DNA of 64,000 nucleotides from Pseudomonas sp. MM223 (lineage in GTDB: Bacteria; Pseudomonadota; Gammaproteobacteria; Pseudomonadales; Pseudomonadaceae), in NCBI GenBank assembly GCA_947090765.1, contig OX352322.1, forward strand, positions 2,211,001 to 2,275,000. Direction: 5' to 3'. A model generated the notes under the pieces. The model did not search any database. It worked only from the letters and a program-made list of their open reading frames with translations, and was not told the DNA's origin. Both the position numbers and the translations under genes were made by a program. The stretch's first letter is position 1. Each line of letters opens with the position of its first letter. Below, one piece after another: positions 18,190-26,696 of the stretch.

Positions 18190-18226
18190 CAAGGCCGCTC
18201 CGACAGGGCATGTGTAGAATGCGGGC

Positions 18227-19335
18227 ATGGCCACTACTCCCCAATCCCTCTATCAGCAAGCCCTTACCCGCCAGGGCTACGTCGCCGACCCTGCCCAGGC
18301 CCAAGCCGTCGATGCCTTGCAGGCTTGCTTCCAATCCGTCGAACAGGGCCGCCTCACGCAGGGCATCTACCTCTGGGGCCCGGTCGGCCGGGGCAAGACC
18401 TGGCTGATGGACCAGTTCCACCGCTGCCTGGGCATTCCTAGCCGGCGTCAGCACTTCCACCACTTCATGGCCTGGGTCCACCAGCGCCTGTTCCAGCTCA
18501 ATGGCACCGCCGACCCGCTGCTGGCGTTGGCCCGGGAACTGGCCGGGCAGATTCGCGTGCTGTGCTTCGACGAACTGTTCGTCAACGACATTGGCGACGC
18601 GATCATCCTCGGCCGCTTGTTCCAGGTACTGTTCGATCAGGGCGTGGTGATTGTCGCCACCTCCAATCAGCCACCCGAGCAGGCTCTACCGCGATGGCTT
18701 CAACCGCGAGCGGTTCCTGCCGGCCATCGCCGCGATCCAGCGGCACATGCAGGTACTGCCGGTGACGGGCGAGCAGGACCATCGCCTGCACCCCGGTGCA
18801 CAGCGGCAACGCTACTGGGTGGCAGAGGCAGGCCAGCCCAGCCAGCTGGGCGAGGTGTTTCGCCAGCTCAGCCCGGACGCTGCTGGCAACGTTAAGCCCT
18901 TGGCCATCGGCGCCAGGCAGGTGCAGGTCGTGCGGTGCAGCGAGCAGGCTATCTGGTGCCGCTTCAGCGACCTGTGCGAACAACCGCTGGCAGCCATGGA
19001 ATTCATGGCGCTTTGCGACCGTTTTCCGGCCATCCTGGTGTCAGGTATTCCTGCGTTGGGCGGTCAGCAGCAGGCCGGCCGCATTGCGCGTGGCACTGAA
19101 GATGGTGCGGCGCGGGTGGTAGCGGGCGACCGTGAGCTGCCGGCGCTGTCACCCAAGGACGATGCGGTACGCCGCTTCATCGCCTTGGTCGACGAGTGTT
19201 ACGACCGCCGGGTGGCGCTTTACGTGGAGGCCGAGGTGCCGCTGGAAGAGCCTGTATACGCAGGGGTATCTGGCATTCCCGTACCAGCGGACCTTGAGCC
19301 GGTTGCGGGAGATGCAGTTGCAGCGGTTTGGCTGA
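18227..19335 (+). pseudogene. zapE: ZapE/AFG1-family ATPase (two frame disruptions)
   Basis: A P-loop ATPase that acts at the Z-ring in E. coli and in AFG1-type protein quality control. Walker A is GPVGRGKT and Walker B is LCFDELFVNDIGDA, then the sensor-1 TSN. The frame breaks twice. After TSNQPPEQ an extra G near 18682 turns CAGCTC into CAGGCTC; the next frame gives LYRDGFNRERFLPAI. After VEAEVPLEE an extra C near 19251 turns GAGCTG into GAGCCTG; the third frame gives LYTQGYLAFPYQRTLSRLREMQLQRFG and a stop at 19335. Restored length is about 368 aa, normal for the family. Both errors are the same lesion on opposite strands, so the gene is probably intact in the organism. Confidence 0.87.
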
Positions 19336-19343
19336 AGATTGCA

Positions 19344-19434
19344 GGGGGCCGCTTTGCGGCCCATCGCGACGCTTAAACCTGCAAATTACTTGTGGGAGCG
19401 GCCTTGTGTCGCGATAGGGGCGCAAAACGCCCCC
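19344..19434. repeat. REP-type imperfect inverted repeat
   Basis: Arms with GGCCGCTTTGCGGCCCATCGC and GCGATAGGGGCGCAAAACGCCCC face each other around a second GTGGGAGCGGCC core. It lies between convergent zapE and the hydrolase gene. Confidence 0.65.
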
Positions 19435-19437
19435 GTT

Positions 19438-20436
19438 TCACTTGGCCAGCCACTCGACCAGCGTACGGTTGAACCGCACTGGCTCTTCGATCTGCGGGGC
19501 ATGCCCCATGCCTTCGAAGGTGATCAGCTCACCCTTGGGGATCAGCTTGGCCACCTGCGGCCCCAGCTCTGCATACTTGCCCAGCTTCGCCTTCACTTCC
19601 GGTGGTGCGATATCACTGCCGATGGCGGTGGTGTCCTTGTCACCGATCAGCAGCAGGGTCGGCATTTGCAGGTCCTTGAACTCGTGGTACACCGGCTGGG
19701 TGAAGATCATGTCGTAGATCAGTGCCGAGTTCCACGCCACCACTTCATGCCCCGGCCCCTTGTTCAGGCCCACCAGCATCTGTACCCAGCGCTCGTACTC
19801 CGGCTTCCAGCGCCCGGCGTAGTAGGTTTTGCGCTCATACTCGCGCACGCCCTCGGCATCCAGCTTGAGCTCGCGGGCGTACCACTGGTCCACCGTACGG
19901 TAGGGCACGCCCAGGGCTTTCCAGTCTTCCAGGCCAATGGGGTTGACCATGGCCAGGCGCTCCACCTGTTGCGGGTACATCAGCGCATAGCGGGTGGCAA
20001 GCATGCCGCCCGTGGAGTGGCCGAGCACGATGGATTGCTTGATGCCCAGCTGTTCGAGCAAGGCATGGGTGTTGCCCGCCAATTGCTGGAAGCTGTACTG
20101 GTAATGCGCTGGCTTGCTGGAGGTGCAGAAGCCGACCTGGTCGGGGGCGATGACCCGGTAACCGGCCTTGCTCAGCGCGTCGATGGTGGTTTCCCAGGTG
20201 GCGGCGCAGAAGTTTTTGCCGTGCATCAGCACCACGCTGTGGCCGTTGGCCTGGCCTTGTGCAGGGACGTCCATGTAGCCCATCTGCAGGGCCTGGCCCT
20301 GGGACTTGAAGTCAAAATGCTTGAGTGGGTGCGGGTAACTGAAGCCTTCGAGCTGGGGGCCGTAGGTAGGCGATTCGACGGCGAAGGCCGAACCGCTGGC
20401 CAGGCAGGCCAGGGCCAGGGCGGTTGCGCGCAGCAT
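19438..20436 (-). CDS. Secreted alpha/beta hydrolase
   Basis: A 332-aa protein with signal peptide MLRATALALACLASGSAFA. The alpha/beta-hydrolase fold is clear: VVLMHGKNFCAATWE (oxyanion HG), the nucleophile elbow LGHSTGGMLA, and a late GHAPQIEEPVRFN with the catalytic His. Substrate unknown; the family includes epoxide hydrolases and esterases. It lies 75 bases downstream of yqaA on the same strand and may be the last gene of the copper operon or independent. Confidence 0.82.
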   Translation of the reverse strand: MLRATALALACLASGSAFAVESPTYGPQLEGFSYPHPLKHFDFKSQGQALQMGYMDVPAQGQANGHSVVLMHGKNFCAATWETTIDALSKAGYRVIAPDQVGFCTSSKPAHYQYSFQQLAGNTHALLEQLGIKQSIVLGHSTGGMLATRYALMYPQQVERLAMVNPIGLEDWKALGVPYRTVDQWYARELKLDAEGVREYERKTYYAGRWKPEYERWVQMLVGLNKGPGHEVVAWNSALIYDMIFTQPVYHEFKDLQMPTLLLIGDKDTTAIGSDIAPPEVKAKLGKYAELGPQVAKLIPKGELITFEGMGHAPQIEEPVRFNRTLVEWLAK

Positions 20437-20511
20437 GGGGGCACTCCATGTAGGACCATGTAGGAAAAAAGGAATGTATCAGCCCATGGACCACGCGGAA
20501 CGTGAAAGGTG

Positions 20512-20949
20512 TTACCAGGCGTGAAACCAGCCCAGGGTAACCATTGCCAGCACCGCATAGCGGCCCGCCTTGGCCAGGGTCACCAGCAGCAGGAAGCGCC
20601 AGAACGGCTCGCGCATGATGCCGGCAATCAACGTCAGCGGGTCGCCGATCACCGGCATCCAGCTGAGCAGCAACGACCATTGCCCCCAGCGCTGGTAACG
20701 CTGCTGTGCGCGCTCCAGTTGGGCAGCGCTGAACGGGAACCAGCGTTTGTCACGCAGGTGCTCGACGGCGCGGCCCAGCAGCCAGTTGACGACCGAACCC
20801 AGCACATTGCCCAGGGTGGCCACCAGCAGCAGGGTTGCCCAGGCTTCGGGCTGGCGCAGCAACAGGCCGACCAGTACGGCCTCCGATTGCAACGGCAGCA
20901 GGGTGGCGGCGCCGAAGGCGCTGAGGAACAGCGCCCACAGGCTGAGCAT
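20512..20949 (-). CDS. YqaA-family (SNARE-associated/DedA-like) membrane protein
   Basis: A 145-aa inner-membrane protein with about four helices. Family features are FGAATLLPLQSEAVLVGLL, a GNVLGSVVNWLLGR loop and the conserved WSLLLSWMPVIGDPLTLIAGIM segment. DedA-related proteins scramble or flip lipid carriers; the role of YqaA is not established. The ATG shares one base with the upstream DUF411 stop (TGATG), so translation is likely coupled. Confidence 0.85.
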   Translation of the reverse strand: MLSLWALFLSAFGAATLLPLQSEAVLVGLLLRQPEAWATLLLVATLGNVLGSVVNWLLGRAVEHLRDKRWFPFSAAQLERAQQRYQRWGQWSLLLSWMPVIGDPLTLIAGIMREPFWRFLLLVTLAKAGRYAVLAMVTLGWFHAW

Positions 20950-21377
20950 CAGTAGTTGGCTACAACGGTGTCCTGGCCATCCTGGGTTACGCCGATGACC
21001 TGGTAGGCATCCTTGTGGTCACCCATTTCCATGCCGGGCGAGCCCATGGGCATGCCTGGCACGGCCAGGCCCTTGAGGTCGCTGCGCTTGGCCAGCAGGC
21101 GCACCTGCTCGGCCGGCACGTGGCCTTCGACGAACTTGCCGTCGATTACCCCGGTGTGGCACGACGCCAGGCGCGGTGCCACGCCCAGGCGTTGCTTGAC
21201 CGCGCTCATGTTTGGCTCGACGTGGTCGTTGACGGTGAAACCGTTGTCACGCAGGTGGCTGATCCAGGCCTTGCAGCAGCCGCAGTTGGGGTCGCGGTAG
21301 ACGTCGATGGTCTCGGCAGCCTGGGCCAGGCCGGTGATGGCCAGCAGGCCCAGGGTCAGCAAGTGTTTGCGCAGCAT
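20949..21377 (-). CDS. DUF411 periplasmic metal-binding protein
   Basis: A 142-aa protein with signal peptide ending GLAQA and the DUF411 signature DVYRDPNCGCCKAWISHL, then LASCHTGVIDGKFVEGHVPA and a Met-rich GMPMGSPGMEMG near the C-terminus. CGCC and the methionines suggest copper handling. The start at 21377 begins at the signal peptide; the frame extends much further upstream only as a shadow of copB. It lies 14 bases after copB. Confidence 0.85.
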   Translation of the reverse strand: MLRKHLLTLGLLAITGLAQAAETIDVYRDPNCGCCKAWISHLRDNGFTVNDHVEPNMSAVKQRLGVAPRLASCHTGVIDGKFVEGHVPAEQVRLLAKRSDLKGLAVPGMPMGSPGMEMGDHKDAYQVIGVTQDGQDTVVANY

Positions 21378-21391
21378 GGTGAAGCACTCCT

Positions 21392-22255
21392 TTAGAAACG
21401 CAGGCGGATACCGGCGACCAGGCGGGTCTGGCCCAGGTCTTCGCCGTCTTCGCGGGCCTGGTTGGCACGCGTGCCGTGCAGGCGGTTGAAACTGACCCCG
21501 ACGTAGGGGGCGAAGCCGCGCGTGATCTCGTAGCGCAGGCGTAGGCCCACCTCGCTGTCGGCCAGCCCCGCGCCTTGCTCGCGCCCGGCATCGTTGCGGC
21601 CGTAGAGGTTGGCTTCCAGGGTCGGTTCCAGTATCCAGCGGTTGGTCAGCAGCATAGCGTAAGCAGCTTCCAGGCGCAGCGCGGTCTGTTGCCGCTCGCC
21701 GGCGTAGGCGGTGGCTTGCAGCTCCAGGCCATACAACGGCGTGCCTTGAATGCCGAAAGCGGCCCAGGCCTGGCCGCTGGCGGGCTTGAAGTCCTGGCGC
21801 AGCCCAGCCACCAGTTCCCACCACGGGTTTACGGCGTGGCCCCACAGCGCCTGCAGTTCGGCCTTGTGGGTCTTGCCCTGTTCGCGTTCGCCTTCCGTGC
21901 GCAGCCACAGGCGGTCGATATCGCCGCCGACCCAGGCCGTGGCGTTCCAGTTCAGGGCACCGCTGCTCTCGAAGGCCTGGTATTCGAGCTTGTCGACCAT
22001 CACTGCCCAGTTCAGCGCCCGGTCGTGCACCTGGTGCCCGGGCAGAGGCGGGAAGGCGGCGCGGCGGTCGGCGTCGGTGATGGCAGGCAGGGGCGTGCGC
22101 GGCTGGCTGGGCGCTGCCGGGCCATGGCCCATGCTTTCATGGTTCATCTGGCCATGGTTCATGTGCTGCATGCCGGCGGCCAGTGCGCGTTCGCTGGCAA
22201 ACAGGGTCAGCAGGGCCACGCCGGCCACGATACTGCGGTTGCGGGTGTCATTCAT
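21392..22255 (-). CDS. copB: Copper resistance outer-membrane protein B
   Basis: A 287-aa protein. A signal peptide (ending ERALAAG) is followed by a Met/His-rich segment (MQHMNHGQMNHESMGHG), then a CopB-type beta-barrel ending GQTRLVAGIRLRF with a C-terminal aromatic. CopB works with periplasmic CopA to limit copper entry. The ATG at 22255 overlaps the copA stop by eight bases, so the two are translationally coupled. Confidence 0.92.
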   Translation of the reverse strand: MNDTRNRSIVAGVALLTLFASERALAAGMQHMNHGQMNHESMGHGPAAPSQPRTPLPAITDADRRAAFPPLPGHQVHDRALNWAVMVDKLEYQAFESSGALNWNATAWVGGDIDRLWLRTEGEREQGKTHKAELQALWGHAVNPWWELVAGLRQDFKPASGQAWAAFGIQGTPLYGLELQATAYAGERQQTALRLEAAYAMLLTNRWILEPTLEANLYGRNDAGREQGAGLADSEVGLRLRYEITRGFAPYVGVSFNRLHGTRANQAREDGEDLGQTRLVAGIRLRF

Positions 22256-23948
22256 CGACGCGTACCTCGCGGAACATGCCGGTCTCCATGTGGTAGAGCA
22301 GGTGGCAGTGGTAGGCCCAGCGGCCAAGGGCGTCGGCAGTCACCCGGTAGGCGCGTCGGCTGCCGGGCGGGATATCGATGGTGTGCTTGCGCACCAGAAA
22401 CTGGCCGTGCTCGTCCTCCAGGTCGCTCCACATGCCGTGCAGGTGAATGGGGTGGGTCATCATGGTGTCGTTGACCAGGGTGATGCGCACCCGCTCGCCA
22501 TAGGTGAGGCGCAGCGGCGCGGCATCGCTGAACTTGATCCCGTCGAACGACCAGGCGAAGCGCTCCATGTGGCCGGTCAGGTGCAACTCGATGTCGCGCG
22601 ATGGCGTGCGGCCGTCCGGGTCGGGGTAGGGGCTGCGCAGGTCGGCGTAGGTCAGCACGCGGCGGCCATTGTTGCGCAGGCCGATGCCGGGGTCGGCCAG
22701 GTTGGCGCGCGGGGCCATGGTTTGCATGTCCACCAGCGGGTTGCCGGTTTCACTGGCCGGGTGCTGCTGCATCGCCGACATGGCGGCGTGGTCCATGCCG
22801 GCCATGTTGCCGTGGTCCATGCCCGCCATGGCGCCCATCCCGCCGTGGCCCATGTCGTCCATGCTCAGCACCGGGCGTGGGTCGGGTGCAGGCACTGCGG
22901 CCTGCAACCCGGCGGCGCGGGCCAGGGTGCCGCGGGCGAAGCCGGTGCGGTCCATGCTCTGGGCGAACAGAGTGTAGGCGGGCAGGTCGCCCACGGTCAC
23001 CAGCACGTCATAGGTCTCGGCCACGGCAATGCGCAGCTCATCCACGCTCACCGGTGTTACCGGCAAGCCATCGGCGGCGATCACCGTCAGCTTCAACCCG
23101 GGGATGCGGAAATCGAAGTAGGTCATGGCCGACGCGTTGATCAGCCGCAGGCGCACGGTTTCGCCCGGTTGGAACAGGCAGGTGAAGTTACCCTCCGGCG
23201 GCTGGCCGTTGAGCAGGTAGGTGTAGGTGGCGGCGCTGATATCGGCGAGGTCGGTAGGGCTCATGCGCATGCGCGCCCAGGCCGCACGCTCGGCGACGGT
23301 GGGGCGCCAGCCGTTGTCGGCCACGTCTTCGATGAAATCGCCGACCGTGCGCTTGTGGTAGTTGTACGCGTCGGACTGCTTCTTCAGGGTGGCCATCAGC
23401 TGTTCCGGCGCCTGGTCCGACCAGTCGCTGAACAGCAGCACATGGTCGCGCTGGTAGTGGTGCGGTTCGGGTTCGTGCGGCTCGATCACGATGGCCCCGT
23501 ATACCCCGGCCTGTTCCTGCAGCCCCGAATGGCTGTGGTACCAGTAGGTTCCGCTTTGGCGCAGGGTGAACCGGTACAGGTAGTCGCCGCCGGGTTCGAT
23601 GCCGGCGAAGCTCAGGCCAGGTACGCCGTCCATGTTGGCTGGCAGGATGATGCCGTGCCAGTGGATCGAGGTGTCCTGCGCCAGGCGGTTGCGTACGCGC
23701 AGGCTCACGGTGTCGCCTTCGCGCCAGCGCAGCAGTGGGCCGGGCAGGCTGTTGTTGATGGTCAGTGCGGTGCGCGGGTGGCCGGTGATGTTGACCGGGG
23801 TCTGGCCAATGAACAGCTCGAAGTGCTGGCCGGCCAGGTCCTGGCCTTCGGCGGCCTGGGCCAGCGGGCGCCACAGCCCCAGGCCCGCCAGTGTGGTGGC
23901 GGCGCCCAGGCCTTTGACGAAGGTGCGGCGGGTGGGGTTGCGCAACAT
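22248..23948 (-). CDS. copA: Copper resistance multicopper oxidase A
   Basis: A 566-aa periplasmic multicopper oxidase with a Tat signal (RRTFVKGLGAATTLAGLG). Copper ligands are all visible: HWHG, WYHSHSG, HPIHLHGMW and the C-terminal HCHLLYHMETGM for the T1/T2/T3 sites. A Met-rich insertion with repeated MGHGGMGAM and MDHGNMAGMDH units (around residues 365-395) binds extra copper. It oxidises Cu(I) or stores copper in the periplasm. It heads copA-copB-DUF411-yqaA. No copRS two-component genes lie beside it. Confidence 0.94.
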   Translation of the reverse strand: MLRNPTRRTFVKGLGAATTLAGLGLWRPLAQAAEGQDLAGQHFELFIGQTPVNITGHPRTALTINNSLPGPLLRWREGDTVSLRVRNRLAQDTSIHWHGIILPANMDGVPGLSFAGIEPGGDYLYRFTLRQSGTYWYHSHSGLQEQAGVYGAIVIEPHEPEPHHYQRDHVLLFSDWSDQAPEQLMATLKKQSDAYNYHKRTVGDFIEDVADNGWRPTVAERAAWARMRMSPTDLADISAATYTYLLNGQPPEGNFTCLFQPGETVRLRLINASAMTYFDFRIPGLKLTVIAADGLPVTPVSVDELRIAVAETYDVLVTVGDLPAYTLFAQSMDRTGFARGTLARAAGLQAAVPAPDPRPVLSMDDMGHGGMGAMAGMDHGNMAGMDHAAMSAMQQHPASETGNPLVDMQTMAPRANLADPGIGLRNNGRRVLTYADLRSPYPDPDGRTPSRDIELHLTGHMERFAWSFDGIKFSDAAPLRLTYGERVRITLVNDTMMTHPIHLHGMWSDLEDEHGQFLVRKHTIDIPPGSRRAYRVTADALGRWAYHCHLLYHMETGMFREVRVDE

Positions 23949-24026
23949 GGCGTGGCCTCATGCGGGGGAGCCACGATGGTCGCTGCAGGTGCCTGTCAGG
24001 TAGCTGAGGCACACATTACAGCGTTG

Positions 24027-25361
24027 TCAGCTTGCCACCTCGTCGGCGCGCAGGTCGCGCATCAGCAGGGCGTAGTCCAGTGCGACCTGCTCCGGGATGG
24101 GCAGGTACACCACATGGCCGTCGCCGGGCGCCACGTCGACGGCCTGCAGCTGGCGGTTGCACAGGCGATGGAGGTCGAAGTGGTAGTTACCACGCGGGGT
24201 CATCAGCTCCAGGTGGTCACCCACGGCAAAGCGGTTTTTCACCTTGACCTCGGCCAGGCCATCGACACGCACGCCGGTCAGTTCACCAACGAACTGCTGG
24301 CGGTCCGAGACCGAATTGCCGCGCTGGTAGTTCTGGTATTCGTCGTGCACGTGACGGCGCAGGAAACCTTCGGTGTAGCCGCGTTGCGCGAGGGATTCGA
24401 GGTTGCTCATCAAGGCCCGGTCGAACGGCCGCCCGGCCACGGCGTCGTCGATCGCCTGGCGGTATGACTGTACTGCACGGGCGCAATAGAAGTGCGACTT
24501 GGTGCGGCCTTCGATTTTCAGCGAATGCACGCCCATGCCGGCCAGGCGCTCGACGTGCTGGATGGCGCGCAGGTCCTTGGCGTTCATGATGTAGGTACCG
24601 TGCTCATCTTCGAACGCCGGCATTTCGGTGCCGGGGCGGTTGCTTTCCTGCAGCAGGAAAACCTGCCCGGTAGGGGCGCCCAGGCCAAGGGTGGGCTGCA
24701 CTTCGCGCACGATGTCGCCGGTGGCGTTCTCGGTGGCCGGCGTGGCGTCGTACTTCCAGCGGCAGGCGTTGGTGCAAGTGCCCTGGTTGGCGTCACGCTT
24801 GTTGAGGTAGCCCGACAGCAGGCAACGGCCCGAGTAGGCCATGCACAGCGCGCCGTGGACGAACACCTCTAGCTCCATGCCCGGCACCTGCTGGCGGATT
24901 TCCTCGATCTCCTCCAGGGACAGCTCGCGCGACAGGATCACCCGGCTCAGGCCCATTTGCTGCCAGAACTGCACGCTGGCCCAGTTGACTGTGTTGGCTT
25001 GCACCGACAGGTGCACCGGCATCTGCGGGAAGTGCTGGCGTACCAGCATGATCAGGCCGGGATCGGACATGATCAGCGCGTCTGGTGCCATGTCGATGAC
25101 CGGTGCCAGGTCCTTGAGGAAGGTCTTGAGCTTGGCGTTGTGCGGGGCGATGTTGACCACCACGTAGAAGCGCTTGCCCAGGGCATGCGCCTCCTGGATG
25201 CCCAGCGCCAGGTTGGCGTGGTCGAATTCGTTGTTGCGCACCCGCAAGCTGTAGCGCGGCTGGCCGGCGTAGACCGCGTCGGCGCCGTAGGCAAAGGCGT
25301 AGCGCATGGTCTTGAGGGTGCCGGCAGGGGCCAGCAGTTCGGGCTTGGCAGTAGGGTTCAT
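24027..25361 (-). CDS. trhP: tRNA 5-hydroxyuridine synthase, peptidase U32 family
   Basis: A 444-aa U32-family protein of the YegQ/TrhP branch. Family features are ELLAPAGTLKTMRYAFAYGADAVYAGQP, the signature EVFVHGALCMAYSGRCLLSGYLNKRDANQGTCTNACRW with its iron-sulfur cysteines, and LKIEGRTKSHFYCARAVQSYR. TrhP makes 5-hydroxyuridine at tRNA position 34, using prephenate and no O2, as a step to cmo5U. The ATG at 25361 is the conserved start; 34 upstream in-phase codons are leader. An Anr-like box lies upstream at promoter distance. Confidence 0.9.
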   Translation of the reverse strand: MNPTAKPELLAPAGTLKTMRYAFAYGADAVYAGQPRYSLRVRNNEFDHANLALGIQEAHALGKRFYVVVNIAPHNAKLKTFLKDLAPVIDMAPDALIMSDPGLIMLVRQHFPQMPVHLSVQANTVNWASVQFWQQMGLSRVILSRELSLEEIEEIRQQVPGMELEVFVHGALCMAYSGRCLLSGYLNKRDANQGTCTNACRWKYDATPATENATGDIVREVQPTLGLGAPTGQVFLLQESNRPGTEMPAFEDEHGTYIMNAKDLRAIQHVERLAGMGVHSLKIEGRTKSHFYCARAVQSYRQAIDDAVAGRPFDRALMSNLESLAQRGYTEGFLRRHVHDEYQNYQRGNSVSDRQQFVGELTGVRVDGLAEVKVKNRFAVGDHLELMTPRGNYHFDLHRLCNRQLQAVDVAPGDGHVVYLPIPEQVALDYALLMRDLRADEVAS

Positions 25362-25387
25362 GTGCGCACCGGGGCAAAAAGGCCGGG

Positions 25388-25393
25388 ATGCTA
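25388..25393 (-). promoter_or_regulatory. Possible -10 of trhP
   Basis: TAGCAT on the minus strand. It would put the start site near 25381 and the Anr-like box at about -41.5. Confidence 0.4.
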
Positions 25394-25415
25394 GGGGCGA
25401 TGGACAAGGCGCGTA

Positions 25416-25429
25416 TTGATTTGCGTCAA
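25416..25429. promoter_or_regulatory. Anr/FNR-like box upstream of trhP
   Basis: TTGATTTGCGTCAA matches TTGAT-N4-ATCAA at nine of ten fixed positions (G for A in the right half). It lies between divergent trhP and the AI-2E exporter. Confidence 0.6.
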
Positions 25430-25433
25430 GTGA

Positions 25434-25461
25434 GCACGGCACTTTTGCCCATGTGCCGTGC
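25434..25461. promoter_or_regulatory. Inverted repeat upstream of the AI-2E exporter
   Basis: Perfect 9-base arms GCACGGCAC (25434-25442) and GTGCCGTGC (25453-25461) with a ten-base loop, 33 bases before the exporter ATG. It could be an operator or a leader hairpin; the binding protein is unknown. Confidence 0.45.
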
Positions 25462-25494
25462 ACTAATCACTCACTAGCCATGTGAGGAACTGCG

Positions 25495-26559
25495 ATGAAC
25501 GAAACCGCGCTACAGAACAAAGCCCTGGCAGTCCTCCTGGCGCTGGTGACCATTGCCTTCTTCTGGATCCTGCTGCCGTACTACGGCGCCATTTTCTGGG
25601 CGGTGATCCTCGGCATCCTGTTCGCCCCGCTGCAACGCCACCTGCTGATCCGCTTCGGGCGGCGGCGCAACCTGGCCGCGGCCACGACCACCCTGGTGTG
25701 CCTGTTGGTGGCCATCCTGCCGGTAATCATCACCAGTGCGCTGCTGGTACAGGAGGGCGCCACGCTGTACCAGCGTATCGAGAGCGGGCAGCTGGACATT
25801 GCCGGTTACGTCGAGCGCGGCAAGGACATGCTCCCGGCATTTGCCCAGCATGGCCTGGACAACATGGGCATGGGCAACCTCGACGGCTTGCGTGACAAGA
25901 TCACCAAGTGGGCAACCCAGGGTAGCCAGGCGTTGGCCACCCAGGCCTTCAGCTTTGGCCAGGGCACGTTCGAGTTCGTGATCAGCTTTGGCATCATGAT
26001 GTACCTGCTGTTTTTCTTCCTGCGTGACGGCCCGGAAGTGGCCCGCCGGGTAAGGCTGGCGGTGCCGCTGCCCGAGCACCAGAAGCGCCGTTTGCAGCTG
26101 AAGTTCAACCGTGTGGTACGGGCGACGGTGAAAGGCAACGTGTTGGTGGCCATTACCCAAGGGGCGTTGGGCGGCTTTATCTTCTGGGTACTGGATATCC
26201 CCAGTGCGCTGGTGTGGGCGGTGCTGATGGCGTTTCTGTCGCTGCTGCCAGCGGTGGGCGCGGGCATCATCTGGGCGCCGGTGGCCGCGTATTTCCTGCT
26301 GACCGGGGCGATACTGCCGGGGATTGTCCTGACCGCGTTCGGGGTGCTGGTGATTGGCCTGGTGGACAACGTGTTGCGGCCGATCCTGGTGGGCAAGGAT
26401 ACGCGCATGCCGGACTACCTGATTTTGGTGTCGACGCTGGGTGGCCTGGCGGTGTTCGGGCTCAACGGCTTTGTGATCGGGCCATTGATCGCTGCGCTGT
26501 TCGTGTCCAGCTGGGCGATCTTTGCCGCGACCAAGCCGCAGGTGCAATTGCCGCAGTGA
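25495..26559 (+). CDS. AI-2E family transporter (YdiK/PerM type)
   Basis: A 354-aa inner-membrane protein with about eight helices in the AI-2E exporter arrangement: an N-terminal hairpin, a soluble middle (residues 75-150), then FGIMMYLLFFFLRDGPEVARR and the family segment VKGNVLVAITQGALGGFIFWVLDIPSALVWAVLMAFLSLLPAVG. The late GLVDNVLRPILVGKDTRMPDYLILVSTLGGLAVFG is diagnostic. Substrates vary (autoinducer-2, Na+/H+ exchange, metabolites), so no substrate is assigned. It is divergent from trhP. Confidence 0.88.
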   Translation: MNETALQNKALAVLLALVTIAFFWILLPYYGAIFWAVILGILFAPLQRHLLIRFGRRRNLAAATTTLVCLLVAILPVIITSALLVQEGATLYQRIESGQLDIAGYVERGKDMLPAFAQHGLDNMGMGNLDGLRDKITKWATQGSQALATQAFSFGQGTFEFVISFGIMMYLLFFFLRDGPEVARRVRLAVPLPEHQKRRLQLKFNRVVRATVKGNVLVAITQGALGGFIFWVLDIPSALVWAVLMAFLSLLPAVGAGIIWAPVAAYFLLTGAILPGIVLTAFGVLVIGLVDNVLRPILVGKDTRMPDYLILVSTLGGLAVFGLNGFVIGPLIAALFVSSWAIFAATKPQVQLPQ

Positions 26560-26566
26560 GGGCGCA

Positions 26567-26689
26567 AGTGGGGCCGCTTTGCGGCCCATCGCCAGCAAGC
26601 CGCTCCCACAGGTACTGCGCCAATCTTGAAAGCTGCGCTGTCCCTGTGGGAGCTGGCTTGCCGGCGATGGGCTGCAAAGCAGCCCCACT
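26567..26689. repeat. Inverted pair of REP elements
   Basis: The left unit (AGTGGGGCCGCTTTGCGGCC, 26567 on) faces the right unit ending AAGCAGCCCCACT at 26689, with CGCTCCCACAG and CTGTGGGAGC cores between. It lies between the convergent AI-2E exporter and phnX genes. Confidence 0.75.
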
Positions 26690-26696
26690 GGCCGGG

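Noticed and set aside
21750..24467. 905-aa open frame on the plus strand across copA/copB and trhP
   Set aside because: It is antisense to three well-conserved genes and has the low-complexity composition of a GC-rich shadow frame.
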